Positions 11,616 to 20,864 of a DNA stretch of 64,000 nucleotides are shown here, one piece after another (position 1 is the stretch's first letter; each line of letters starts with the position of its first letter). Under the pieces are notes generated by a model. The model saw nothing but the letters and a program-made list of their open reading frames with translations, had not been told where the DNA came from and searched no databases. A program made the translations under genes and the position numbers. This DNA comes from Lactifluus volemus (taxonomy: Eukaryota; Basidiomycota; Agaricomycetes; Russulales; Russulaceae): the NCBI GenBank assembly GCA_022376515.1, contig WTXI01000012.1:434001-498000 (forward strand), written 5' to 3'.

Positions 11616-12726
11616 CTATGCCCATAATACTTTTAGCAAGTCTAAAGAGGTGGGCCGCTCAATGTTTCCATTTCTGCAAGGGACGTGTTTGAGCCCATAA
11701 ACTCTCGCAGGCACAGACTCAGCTTCGTCCTCGTCGTACTCAGAATGCTCTCCGTGCCTAGAGACGCAATGGTTGCCGTCGCGCCCGACAGAGTATCCCG
11801 GGAGGCAACGTTGGACAACACATTCACCTGCAATACAGGCAACGTCCGAGACACCAGGAAGGGAAGTACAATCCTGGCCGATTGGAACATAAGGCGTCAA
11901 AGGTAGCATGCACCCACCACCTGGATCAAGACGAAACCGGCGTCAGTCGATACGCGCATACAGAGGCAAACCCGTTGCTCGTGGAAGTACTCACAGCTTT
12001 CGAGATCGCGGGCAGTATTGATGCACTCCCATGAATGGGCAGTGCCGCCAAAGACACCGCATGCAGCCCATTCAGGACCCATCTCGGCACAGATACCGCT
12101 GCCAACCCAGCGTTTCTTCTTCACTGAAAGGCTGGAGGGGCATGACCCAGCATCCACACACTGGCCGTTGCAGATGACCGAGTCACCCTTGCAAGCGCAC
12201 GTCGTCGGGTTACCTGGCGGGAAAGGTGTGAAGCCGTCCGTGCATGTAAACCCGCACGGGTCTTGGCCAACACAGGCGGGACTGCTGTGGTCCGGGTACT
12301 GGCAGTTCAAATCTTGGGCGGCACCGAGGATCTGAAGTTCAAGTCAAGTTAGAATAAATGCTCAAGGCATCTCTCCGTTTCACGTACGGCGCTCGTCAAA
12401 AGGGCGAAGACATCGTTTTCTGTGTTCTGGGCGATTTCAGCTGCTAGTTGTGGGTCTGGGTCTGACTCAATGAAATCTTGAAGGGCCGAGTCGGATGTAC
12501 ACAGGCACGCATCTGGGAAATTCGATAAGGAACGGTGTCACCGTATGCTCTAGGGGATTGACCGACTTATGGTGATATCAACCACTGAGCTCACGAACGC
12601 GCACACTGGCACGTCAGAGAGTTGGCGTGCATCTAGAGGATGTGATGCTGGCTGTCGCGTCTTAAGGGACGATGCACGAGCCCAGAAGAACAGACTGAGA
12701 AGAGAAAGGAGCTTGAAGAGACGCAT
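11616..12726 (-). CDS. PriA/CPL1-like cysteine-rich secreted protein, copy C (altered C-terminus)
   Basis: Exons complement(12567-12726, 12388-12512, 11995-12331, 11616-11920) give 308 aa. Exon 1 is the shortest of the four copies (53 codons) and exon 2 the longest, starting NACLCTSDSALQ instead of DACLCTSTL. The central and last cysteine blocks are conserved. Near the end a one-base deletion relative to copies A, B and D (CTGCAAGGG for CTGCAGAGGG) shifts the frame. The basic RKRKH tail is replaced by a ~20-residue tail ending LDLLKVLWA. The protein is otherwise intact. Confidence 0.8.
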
Positions 12727-12813
12727 ACCGCGAGTGAGAAAGTCTCCGCACGAGAAAAAGAGAATGGATAGGTCAACAGAAATGACCCTGAGGAGCCGCC
12801 CATCAGGAAAACT

Positions 12814-12823
12814 TGTTTATATA
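12814..12823 (-). promoter_or_regulatory. TATA box of PriA-like copy C
   Basis: TATATAAAC on the minus strand about 90 bases upstream of the ATG, matching copies B and D. Confidence 0.5.
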
Positions 12824-12922
12824 CCAGAGTTACCAGGGGACGCTAGGGACGCACGGCCATTACTTGCTTACTGCCGATTCCAAGTTTGAATTTGAATTTT
12901 CTAGGTTGTTTGCAATGCAGTA

Positions 12923-13082
12923 CAGTAGACCAGATTTTGACGCGCTCTGCCAACAGCTTTTGTTTACATTTGGAGCTTGTACAAACAAAAACATGTGTTA
13001 TTCAGCACACTGTATTTGGCATAGTTTGTTTGTACCATAAACAAAATTTGTAAAGAGAGCACGACAAAATCTGGCCTACTGT
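12923..13082. mobile_element. 160-bp Tc1/mariner-type MITE
   Basis: Terminal inverted repeats of about 26 bp (CAGTAGACCAGATTTTG... at the left, its complement ending ...CTACTG at the right, four mismatches). TA dinucleotides on each side (12921-12922, 13083-13084) fit the TA target duplication of Tc1/mariner elements. There is no coding capacity. A weaker inner inverted repeat of TTTGTTTA type is also present. Confidence 0.7.
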
Positions 13083-13581
13083 ATACAACTGTAAATGGGG
13101 TAATAAGAGGCACGAGATCGGAAACGATCTTCACCTCGCATCCGGCATGCGTGGGAGACAGCATTTGTACGGCAACATCACGAAAACTTCTCAAATTAGG
13201 GATTGCTAGGGATTACTAGGGATTGCAATCCCTTGTCCACATTTATAATCCAGTTAATAAAATTGTTTGAACAATACCTCCCACCTCTATTTCGGCCATT
13301 TTGCATCATCTAGGGATTTTTGAGGTTATCTAGGGATTTTTGAGATCATCTTGGGATTATTAAGACTATCTAGGTATTGTATGACCAACAAGTTATTACA
13401 ATCCCTTGCAATCCCTTTTTATAAATTATTAAATATTAAAAACTCGGATTTAAGCTTAATTTGCGAGCTATATCCTAAACCCATGAAATGATAAGGGAAA
13501 TACATGATCTTATTTTAATCTTGCTCAAGTAAGAATTTCTCACATTCACTCACATAATCAGCTCTTAAAAGGACAGAAGTC

Positions 13582-13664
13582 GGCTATCTCAGGATTCGAA
13601 CTCTCAGGCTTACGACGATCACTCAGCACTCAGCGCTCAGCATGTACCATTTCACCACAGTAGC
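13582..13664 (-). repeat. tRNA-derived SINE head (right-arm copy)
   Basis: Minus-strand copy of the tRNA-like segment at 873-955, with B box GAGTTCGAATCC read on the minus strand. Confidence 0.5.
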
Positions 13665-13671
13665 TTACAAA

Positions 13672-14320
13672 CTACAAACAAGTATGTATTACGTCTTCAC
13701 TGCTCATGCCAAGTGGGTCCAACGGCAATAATGACGATGATGCTGCCATTGTGGTCAAGGTTGGGGTAGCAGGCAGAGGCATGGCAATCATCGGGCGCAT
13801 CCATGATCCACGCTGGGCCAACTTGAGTGACATGAGAAAGGTTCTACATCTGTCAGCGAGGAAACGAGGCTAAAAAGCGTCAGTGACTCTGGTTTTACGG
13901 TGACGGGTAGCTCCTGGCAGTCCAAGGAAGAGGACGGGGACACTCTCACCAGAGACTCGGGAAATGAGGACCGGCGACCTTCCACTCCATGCTCCATTGG
14001 TGCTGGGGTATGCACCCTTGATCGGCTTCGGCTTGGCAGTGGAGGCGGGGTGAGCCGTCCCAGCCCAGGGGAACCATTGCGAAGCGGAGGCATAACGAAA
14101 CGTGGCATCTCAAGTTGAAAAGTTCTGATTCGGTCTGTTTGTCTTTCTCACTCTCACCCCAACCTGGGACACGGTCCAAGCAAAAAGACGAGGCAACACC
14201 CCAGAAACCAGAGATGAAGCATCACGGTATGGAGGAGACGCAGATGTCGAAGGAGATAATGGCGTCACAATGGGTTCGATGGTCAGTTGTCCGCATTGAG
14301 TATTGAGCATCTTGACAGCG
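13672..14320 (-). pseudogene. Sec2-like Rab-GEF gene, 3' fragment
   Basis: Minus-strand continuation after the ABCD insert. It resumes at CGQLTIEPI, the block expected soon after the hydrophobic LALPLIARLQQED block at 15050-15150. Candidate introns are complement(14109-14157) and complement(13870-13949), with a stop at complement(13672-13674). The later exons are proline- and serine-rich and not recognised. If transcribed, the chimera would join this to ABCD sequence out of frame. Confidence 0.5.
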
Positions 14321-15045
14321 TGGGTAAGTACGCCAGATGTACCGCCTCGAGGGTCTCCATCAGGTCCTCCTTCGTCCGTCCCGACTGCACGAACTGTGGG
14401 TATGTGTGGGGGTATATTATTCTTTAAAACGTTATCAGTCAGCCGCGGGGATAGGTAGGCTTGCTACACGTACTGTTCGAGTAGGGAACCGGTCACCATA
14501 TACGCTCGTTGAGGCACTACAGGCACTACAAACACCTCTCCCCGTCCTAGCCGCTGGATCTTACCCTCACCCTCATTTCCTGGAGCCCATAAACCTGCCA
14601 GTACGCGCGCCACCGCGGTTTTCCCGACACCATTTGAACATGTGATCATAAGGTGCTCCCCTTCACAGAGGGATAGACTTAACGCCTTGACTAATGGAGC
14701 ATCGCGTGCGCCAGAAGCAGGAATGGAAAGATCCACATTGTCCAGGGAGATACGAGGATTGACGCTATCCACTGGAGATGCCGTAGGGAGAGACGGAAGG
14801 TTGTGAAGGGCTGAGAGAAGCGAATAGATGCGCGTTGTGAGGCCCGCAAGTTCAAGAACATCCTTGTAGGCATACATCAAACGCCCACCGGCGTCAGCGA
14901 GAGACAGGAGCAAGCGACGAGAAGAGATATAATCTGCAAAGCATACATGTTACAATCACTCATACTACTTGGAAAAATACGCACTCTCAGTACGGTCGGC
15001 CACGGCGTCACTGGCTTTCGACACGGCAGCTTGTAGTCCTGCCTG
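14321..15045 (-). pseudogene. ABCD peroxisomal ABC transporter fragment inside the Sec2-like gene
   Basis: The frame reads AGLQAAVSKASDAVADRTE, a 51-nt intron (complement 14934-14984, GTGCGT...GCAG), then NYISSRRLLLSLADAGGRL, the inter-domain region, Walker A and VPQRAYMVTGSLLEQ. A second intron (complement 14422-14473) leads to IIYPHTYPQFVQSGRTKED and HLAYLPT. These are two introns and three partial exons of a fungal ABCD half-transporter (fatty acyl-CoA import into peroxisomes). Both the membrane domain and the LSGGE/Walker B part are missing. The first Walker A Gly is Cys (CSNGVGKT), and VFVVP is followed by an extra VVP. It is a genomic, not retrocopied, fragment. Confidence 0.8.
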
Positions 15046-16184
15046 CACGCGTGTCCTCCTGCTGCAATCTAGCAATAAGCGGCAACGCCAAAAAAGTTTG
15101 TATGGGGGGTGGTTGAGGATACGAAGCCCGTAATGCACGCAAGTGGGAGAACTCCCGATAGAGTATATGTGAAGCGAGTAGATGATGCGTGTTGGCCGAT
15201 GAAGACGGGACCGGTTGGGTCCACTGGCCCTTGCCCATGGCTGCATTCATGCGATCCGTTCTGTGCTCAGCAGCTTCCTTGTCTGCTTGTGCGTCCTCGG
15301 CTTCCGCATGGCACGCTCCGCCTCTTCGGCCTTGATGTCACTCTGCGCTCGCCCCAAACGCGCCTCCGCCACCATGGTATTAGCTGGGTCGAATAGCGCA
15401 GCGCTGACGTCGTCCAGGTTCTTCTCAATGTCAGCTCGAGCGCTCTCTGCCTGACGACGTCGCGCCGCCTCCTCGGTCCATGAGACGTGTAAGCTCGGAA
15501 GTGACGTGTGACTTTTCAACCAAGAGGCCGGTATTCAGGGCAGACAGGTGCTGCGAACGCTGTTGAGCTCTGTGACTTGAGAGACGAGATCCTGAACTTG
15601 GGTTCGGAGAACAGGTCCAACCGGCTCGAAACACGAAAACAGCGGTGACGAGCAAAATTCGAAATGGCAGAAGCCACACAGAAGTCGCTGGCGAGCCTCC
15701 CGAAGTGAGGTGAAATGGGGCAGTCTGCATTTCGCCGAGGGTAATAAAAAAGGCATTGGTGTGCCCTGACGACGAGGATGACAGACGAAACGCATCACGG
15801 GGGACACTCGACCCGCGTTTGCGCCACGGCGGCTAGAGAAATAAACATTAGGGCTTTTTTTTTAATGAGAGGGGATACATTGATACATACCGTTGAATGC
15901 TCAATCTTTATAGCTCGAGACCGCCACGAGCTCTCCATGTCATCCATCACTTTCCAGCCTGGGCTAGGTACAATATCTGGGTGAGAAATAGTCTTGCAGT
16001 AGTGTCGCTATGCGTAGGGGTGAGCGCGGGGGATGGGAAGGCGCGGCCGCCGAGGGCGAGGCATCGGGTGACATTGTTGGAAGAAGAGATGGGGACTCAG
16101 CAAGCAGCTCGTCAGCCGTTGCCATTTGAGCCTCAAGGCCTCTGTTACTCGCAGGGCTCTTGTCTCGATGGGAGGACACCGTGA
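15046..16184 (-). pseudogene. Sec2-like Rab guanine-nucleotide exchange factor, 5' part
   Basis: Minus-strand exons read, in order: a Ser/Pro-rich N-terminus (SPASNRGLEAQMATADELLAE); LRTQVQDLVSQVTELNS; HLSALNTGLLVEKSHVTSEL; the coiled coil ARADIEKNLDDVSAALFD followed by ANTMVAEARLGRAQSD; then SHLRALRASYPQPP and FLALPLIARLQQED. The LDDVSAALF..ANTMV pattern is the Sec2/Rabin8 coiled coil that activates Sec4/Rab8 GTPases in exocytosis. The expected next block is absent and an ABCD fragment follows. Stops and frame changes between these blocks suggest a decayed copy, although some are introns. No clear ATG is seen; the first frame opens on GTG. Confidence 0.6.
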
Positions 16185-16610
16185 CAGTGTGTGGGTGGCC
16201 TTTGATGCGCGGTCAATGCAACAGGGAAGTAAAGGAGAGGGAGATAGAATCAAGGGCTGCTTGAATGCAGTGTGCGAGTCTTGGTGGCGGGTGGAAGGAG
16301 AAAGTGGCAAACGGTCATTTGTGCACGTGAACATAAATGTCCAGGGCTGTAGCCCACTTACTATATATAGTGTCACTCACGCGACTTTGCCTCTCTTTCT
16401 CCTTCCACTATGTCGTTCCAATATTATTCCCCTCATGGACCTAATATATAATAAATGTATTCTATATAGTAATATACAAGCTGTTAACTCAATTATTAAG
16501 TCAAAGCAAGAGTTAAAAAAAATTACCTGTGTGAGACATGACTGTAAAGGAGCTGTCCCGACGAAATTTACAAAAGCAATACCTTGTAAGATAAGATTAA
16601 CCATGCAAGG
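16185..16610. other. No supported gene
   Basis: Upstream side of the Sec2-like pseudogene. A TATATATAG stretch near 16360 could be its promoter; nothing else is recognisable. Confidence 0.4.
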
Positions 16611-16870
16611 CATTGTTATCCCAAGTTACTGATAACGATACCTTGATATGGTAATCTTATCATTATCAGGGGATTGTCATCCCAAGTTGTTATCGACAAT
16701 ACCTTGACATGATAATCTTATCATCATCAGGGATTGTTATCCCAAGTTATTACTAGGTCAATACAATCTTATCATTATCAGGGATTGTTATCATCGACAA
16801 TCCCTGGTCAAAATATTATTATGATAAAAATATATTACAAGGTATGACAAGGGATTGTAATAACTTGTTA
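16611..16870 (+). repeat. AT-rich minisatellite, ~60-bp units
   Basis: Three to four imperfect tandem copies of a unit containing ATTGTTATCCCAAGTT and ATAATCTTATCATTATCA (starting at about 16611, 16672 and 16732, then a truncated one). It is followed by GGGATTGTAATAACTTGTT, also found in the inverted-repeat arms. No ORF. Confidence 0.65.
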
Positions 16871-16968
16871 AATAATATTAAATGATAATCCCAAAATGGT
16901 CAGGGTTACCCTTGTCAAACATTTTTCCAGAAGTTTCCGCGATGAATGATCGCCACAGGCACGCGAAC

Positions 16969-17300
16969 ATTTGTTGGAATTGTTCCCAATTTGGACCGTG
17001 ACGTGTCGGAGGTAGTTAATCCCGACTAGCCCTTCTACACGACTCATTTCAACAATGGCTTGCCTTAGTCCCTACCTTGTTTTTTTTTGGTGATGTCGCC
17101 TCCTCTCTGTCGCTGCCGATGTTATCGCTGCCCACACTCTCGCCTTCTTGCTGTCATCGCCTCTTCCTCTCTTGCCCTTCTCTCTGGTGCAGCCGTCGCC
17201 TGCCCACTGGCGCCACGCTGCCGTTGCAATGCCTCCCCTCTCAATGCCTCCCCCACGCTCCCACCACTGAGTCTGTCTGTTGTCTGTAGGCATGTGCATC
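16969..17300 (+). repeat. Dispersed repeat, inverted partner at 20040-20303
   Basis: TTGTTCCCAATTTGG, TCCCGACTAGCCCTT, CAACAATGGCTTGCC and a T-rich tract followed by GGTGATGTCGCCTC all recur in reverse orientation at about 20040-20303. The Ty3-type element inserted at the outer end of that partner. Cysteine-rich short ORFs inside are frame accidents of CT-rich sequence. Confidence 0.65.
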
Positions 17301-17384
17301 TGTGAAAATTTTTCGACTTCTCCCACCGACTTTTCTTCCTTCCCTTAACTTACATCCCCCTGCTTCCTTTGGACGAGGGATGAG

Positions 17385-17725
17385 CTGTATCCACCCATGG
17401 CACTGAGGGGTGCGGTTCACGCTTTGACGGTCAACGGCATCAAGGTCGTGCAGGCATTGCTATAGTGACTGTCTGAACGCCTGACACCAGTGACTGGCAC
17501 TATTGCGTAGCACTTTCCTTTGTCGCTTGCCTTGTTGCTTCCTGTATCACCTCCCCCATCGCCTGACCTCCTCGGTCACCTCCACTGTTGCCTCGCGTCC
17601 ACCCACTGGCACGGAGGGGGGCCGTTTGCACCGTGTAGACGGTCTGTGATGTCATGGTCGCTTGGGCGTCGCTGTTGCGACTGTCCGAGCGCCTGACACC
17701 AGTGACTTATGCTATTGTCACCCTT
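17385..17725 (+). repeat. Degenerate direct duplication (~235-bp spacing)
   Basis: GCCTGACACCAGTGACT and neighbouring bases occur at about 17480 and 17693, each preceded by a GGTC...GCATTGCTATAG-like or GGTC...GTCGCTGTTG-like stretch. CT-rich, with no supported gene. Confidence 0.45.
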
Positions 17726-18640
17726 TTTCCCTCTACTCTCTGTGGCGCTTGCCATCTCCCCTCGCTGCTGTTGCTGCCGCCAATGCTGTCCTGATGGTCG
17801 CCCTGTGACATCCCTGCAGTTCCCCACCACCACTCGAGGCCCGCGGCCATGAACTTGACACTCACGTGCCTTTGAACACTGTGCAATCTCAACCCCCTAA
17901 ACAGTCAACGTGTTTTGTTATTGAGGGTATAAATATAATTTTTTACCAAGTCATATTGAGAGTACAAAAGCTATGAAATTGGTGGTGAACTGGGCACATG
18001 TTCAAAGGAAGGATTTGCAGCAATTGCATGAGGGTGGCATGAGGGAATGAGGCATGCGTTCTCATGCCAGCATAAGGAGAGGCGCAGTGGCTCCAAGTTC
18101 ACATACGCACACAAAGCCTGGGATAACAAACAACGATCCCGAATGGCACACACAATCAAACAGTAAACAACGAGAATCAATCCTGAGGCTCAATAAGAAA
18201 GAGAAAAGACTGTATTGATCTACCTATTGGACGAAAATCAATCCTGAGGCTAGATACAAAGTAACCTAGAAGTAAAGGAGATAATAAAATACTAACCTCA
18301 GTCAGAAAGAGAAAAGAAAAGACCGAGGTGAAAGGGACAAAAGGTTACAGTACTTGTCGTAGTAAGTAACTGAGACAATTAACTAACGTAATAAGTCCGT
18401 GATAAAGGTGGAACCAATGAGAATATGAAGACCAGGGAACTGAAGATAAACTGTCCGGGTATCAGCAGGCACGCATCACGTTGCGAGTGAACGCAGCGTT
18501 GGTACGACTTATGCATTGCGAGGCTGCGCTCCCAACAAGCGGAACGGGCGCAAGTACAGTATGACCTAAAAGGAGAGACTATGGTTTTAATCACATTTTA
18601 CCAGATAAATAAGAGTCCAATGTTTCTTTCTCTACCCATA
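17726..18640. other. Intergenic: dispersed repeat and copy D flank
   Basis: 17935-18090 resembles 27580-27720 (TTTTTTACCAAGTCA, ACAAAAGCTATGA blocks). 18100-18640 is the downstream flank of the copy D gene, including a relative of the LTR-like block at 11217-11534 with a small internal duplication (ATCAATCCTGAGGCT twice). No gene. Confidence 0.5.
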
Positions 18641-18674
18641 ATAGATTTAGCAAGTCAAAAAGAGGGTGGGCCGT

Positions 18675-19778
18675 TTAATGTTTCCGTTTCTGCAGAGAGA
18701 TGTGTTCGAACCCATAAACTCTCACAGGAACAGAGTCAGCTTCGTCCTCGTCGTACTCAGAATGCTTTCCATGCTTAGATACGCAATGGTTGCCGTCGCG
18801 CGCGACAGAGTATCCCGGGAGGCAACGTTGGACAACACATTCACCTGCCATACAGGCAACGTCCGCGACACCGGGGAGGGAAGTACAATCCCGGCCGATT
18901 GGAGTATAAGGCGTCAAAGGTAGCATGCATCCACCACCTGAAATCAAGACGAAACCCGCGTCATTCAATGTGCGCAAAAACGTTCTCGGGAGAGTACTCA
19001 CAGCTTTCGAGATCGCGGGCAGTATTGATGCACTCCCATGCACGGGCAGCGCCGCCAAAGACACCGCATGCAGCCCATTCAGGACCCATCTCGGCACAGA
19101 TACCGCTGCCAACCCAGCGTTTCTTCTTTGCGGCTTCTTCCGGAGTGGTGGTGGGGCATGCCCCGGCATCCACACACTGGCCGTTGCAGATGACCGAGTC
19201 ACCCTTGCAAGCGCACGTCTCGGGGTTACCTGGCGGGAAAGGTGTGAAGCCGTCCGTGCATGTAAACCCGCACGGGTTGTTGTCAACACAGGCGGGGCTG
19301 CTGTGGTCCGGGTGGGTGGGGCAGTTTGAGTCTAGGGAAGTAATGATGATCTGAAGTTCAAGTCAAGTTAGAATAAATGCTCAAGGTATCTCTCCGTTTC
19401 ACGTACGACGGCCGTCAAACTGTCGATGACTTCCTGCTCTCCGCCATCGGCTTTGCTGACTGCCGAGGATGCGATTGGGTCTGATTGAATGAAATCCTGA
19501 AGGGTCGATGTACACAGACACGAATCTGAGACATTCGATAAGGAACGGTGTCACTGTATGCTCTTGGGGATTGACCGACCTACAGCGCCAGCGTCGAATA
19601 AACCAGAAGCATCTGGATTATTTACGTCGGTGACAATAAGTTCTGTTTGCACGGACGCGCACACGTTGTCGAGTTGGCGCACATCTAGAGGGTGTGATGC
19701 TGGGTATCGCGTCTTAAGGGACGATGCACGAGCCCAGAAGAACAGACTAAGAAGAGAAAGGAGCTTGAAGAGACGCAT
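18675..19778 (-). CDS. PriA/CPL1-like cysteine-rich secreted protein, copy D
   Basis: Exons complement(19580-19778, 19407-19525, 19002-19350, 18675-18937) give 309 aa. It has the longest exon 1 (66 codons) with a unique DVNNPDASGLFDAGAV stretch after the conserved signal peptide. It keeps DSCLCTSTLQDF, the CGFTCTDGFTPFPPGNPETC block, ECINTARDLESC and GRDCTSLPGVADVACMAGEC, ending in QKRKH. It lies 6 kb beyond the tandem cluster, outside the inverted repeat. Intron 3 is the shortest (64 nt). Most diverged copy but intact. Confidence 0.82.
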
Positions 19779-19864
19779 ACTGGGAGTAAGAAAGTCTTCG
19801 GACGAGAAACAGAGAATGGATAGGTCAACAGAAATGACCCTGAGGAGCCGTCCATCAGGAAAAT

Positions 19865-19874
19865 GTTTATATAC
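19865..19874 (-). promoter_or_regulatory. TATA box of PriA-like copy D
   Basis: GTATATAAAC on the minus strand, about 90 bases upstream of the ATG. Confidence 0.5.
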
Positions 19875-20039
19875 TGGAGTTAACGGCGACTCTAGGGACG
19901 CCCGGCCAACACTAGCTTACTATTTCTAGTGACAGTTTGGCATCCCTAGCCGATTCCGAGTTTGAATTGGAATATTTCTAGGTACATTAAATGAGGCACA
20001 AGATCGGAAACTGATCTCATATGTGTTGTCAATACAAAG

Positions 20040-20303
20040 GCTGTCACCTCGCATGCGGCGAGGGCGAGCGACGGCGGCACGAGAGAGAAGGGCAAAAGAG
20101 GGAGAAGTGATGACAGCGAGGAGGTGATAACATCGGCAGCGATAGAGGGAGAGGCGACATCGCCAAAAAAAAAAAAAAGGCAGGAACCGAGGCAAGCCAT
20201 TGTTGAAATGATCCGTGCAAGGGCTAGTCGGGATGACTGTAATTACCCCGTCAGAGGCACCACGTCACGCTCCAAATTGGGAACAATTCTAACATGTTGG
20301 CGT
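20040..20303 (-). repeat. Inverted partner of the repeat at 16969-17300
   Basis: Reverse-orientation copy including CAACAATGGCTTGCC and GTTCCCAATTTGG. Its end abuts the retrotransposon at the GCGT target site. Confidence 0.6.
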
Positions 20304-20776
20304 TGTGTGTCGGCTGCGAGACTTGATGTCGTCCCGAGTGAGATAGTAGGGAAAAGGGAAGTATGAGGAGTGAGGAGAGACAGGGATTCGAAACGCTTAG
20401 TCGTAACGCGGGACTCGAAACGCTGAGACTTGTCGAGGGGAAATACTAAAGCTTTGAGATCGCACAAAAGTGAGAGAGAACACAGGAATGATGATGATTT
20501 TAGAGGAGAAATCTAGGGCTATATATACAGGACAGATAATAGAAAGTAAGTTATTAGGAACAAAGGGGAAAGCGAGTGCTTTGACTGTGGTGTAAAGGGA
20601 GAGCTTTGCAGCGTGTGGTGTGAGGTTGGCATTGTGTTGAGGGTCATGGCGATGCCGAAAGGTGGATAGAAAGCATATGATGAAAGGGGTGTGGTAAAGT
20701 AGGAAAAGCGAGAAAAGCGAGAAACTTGTGGGCGGTGGTCAAGGCGTTTGCGGCTGTACACCGAGGTCACCTTACA
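20304..20776 (-). repeat. 3' LTR of the Ty3-type element
   Basis: 473 bp, TG...CA, identical to 27015-27487. Contains a TATATATAG box (minus strand, about 20520). Confidence 0.95.
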
Positions 20777-20864
20777 CCAGCCCGGGGGTCGAAAAATTGA
20801 CTGTCCTCAGTCAAAAGTCTTCATCGTCACGAAAATCCTATTCTTCCGGGTCCGAAACCGTTTC

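Larger units (their letters stand above)
10158..12900. repeat. Tandem unit 3 of the PriA-like cluster
   Basis: Third unit. It differs from units 1 and 2 by a ~318-bp insertion downstream of the gene (11217-11534) that it shares, diverged, with the copy D locus. Copies C and D are therefore probably closer to each other than to A and B in that flank. Confidence 0.7.
13176..14536 (-). repeat. Right arm of the 1.36-kb inverted repeat
   Basis: Exact inverted counterpart of 1-1361. Its outer end continues without a break into the ABCD fragment, so this arm appears to be the source context and the left arm the copy. Confidence 0.93.

Noticed and set aside
17072..17326. Small Cys/Leu-rich ORF with a similar ORF at 19946-20200
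   Set aside because: Similarity is explained by an inverted dispersed repeat of CT-rich DNA; there is no consistent frame conservation.
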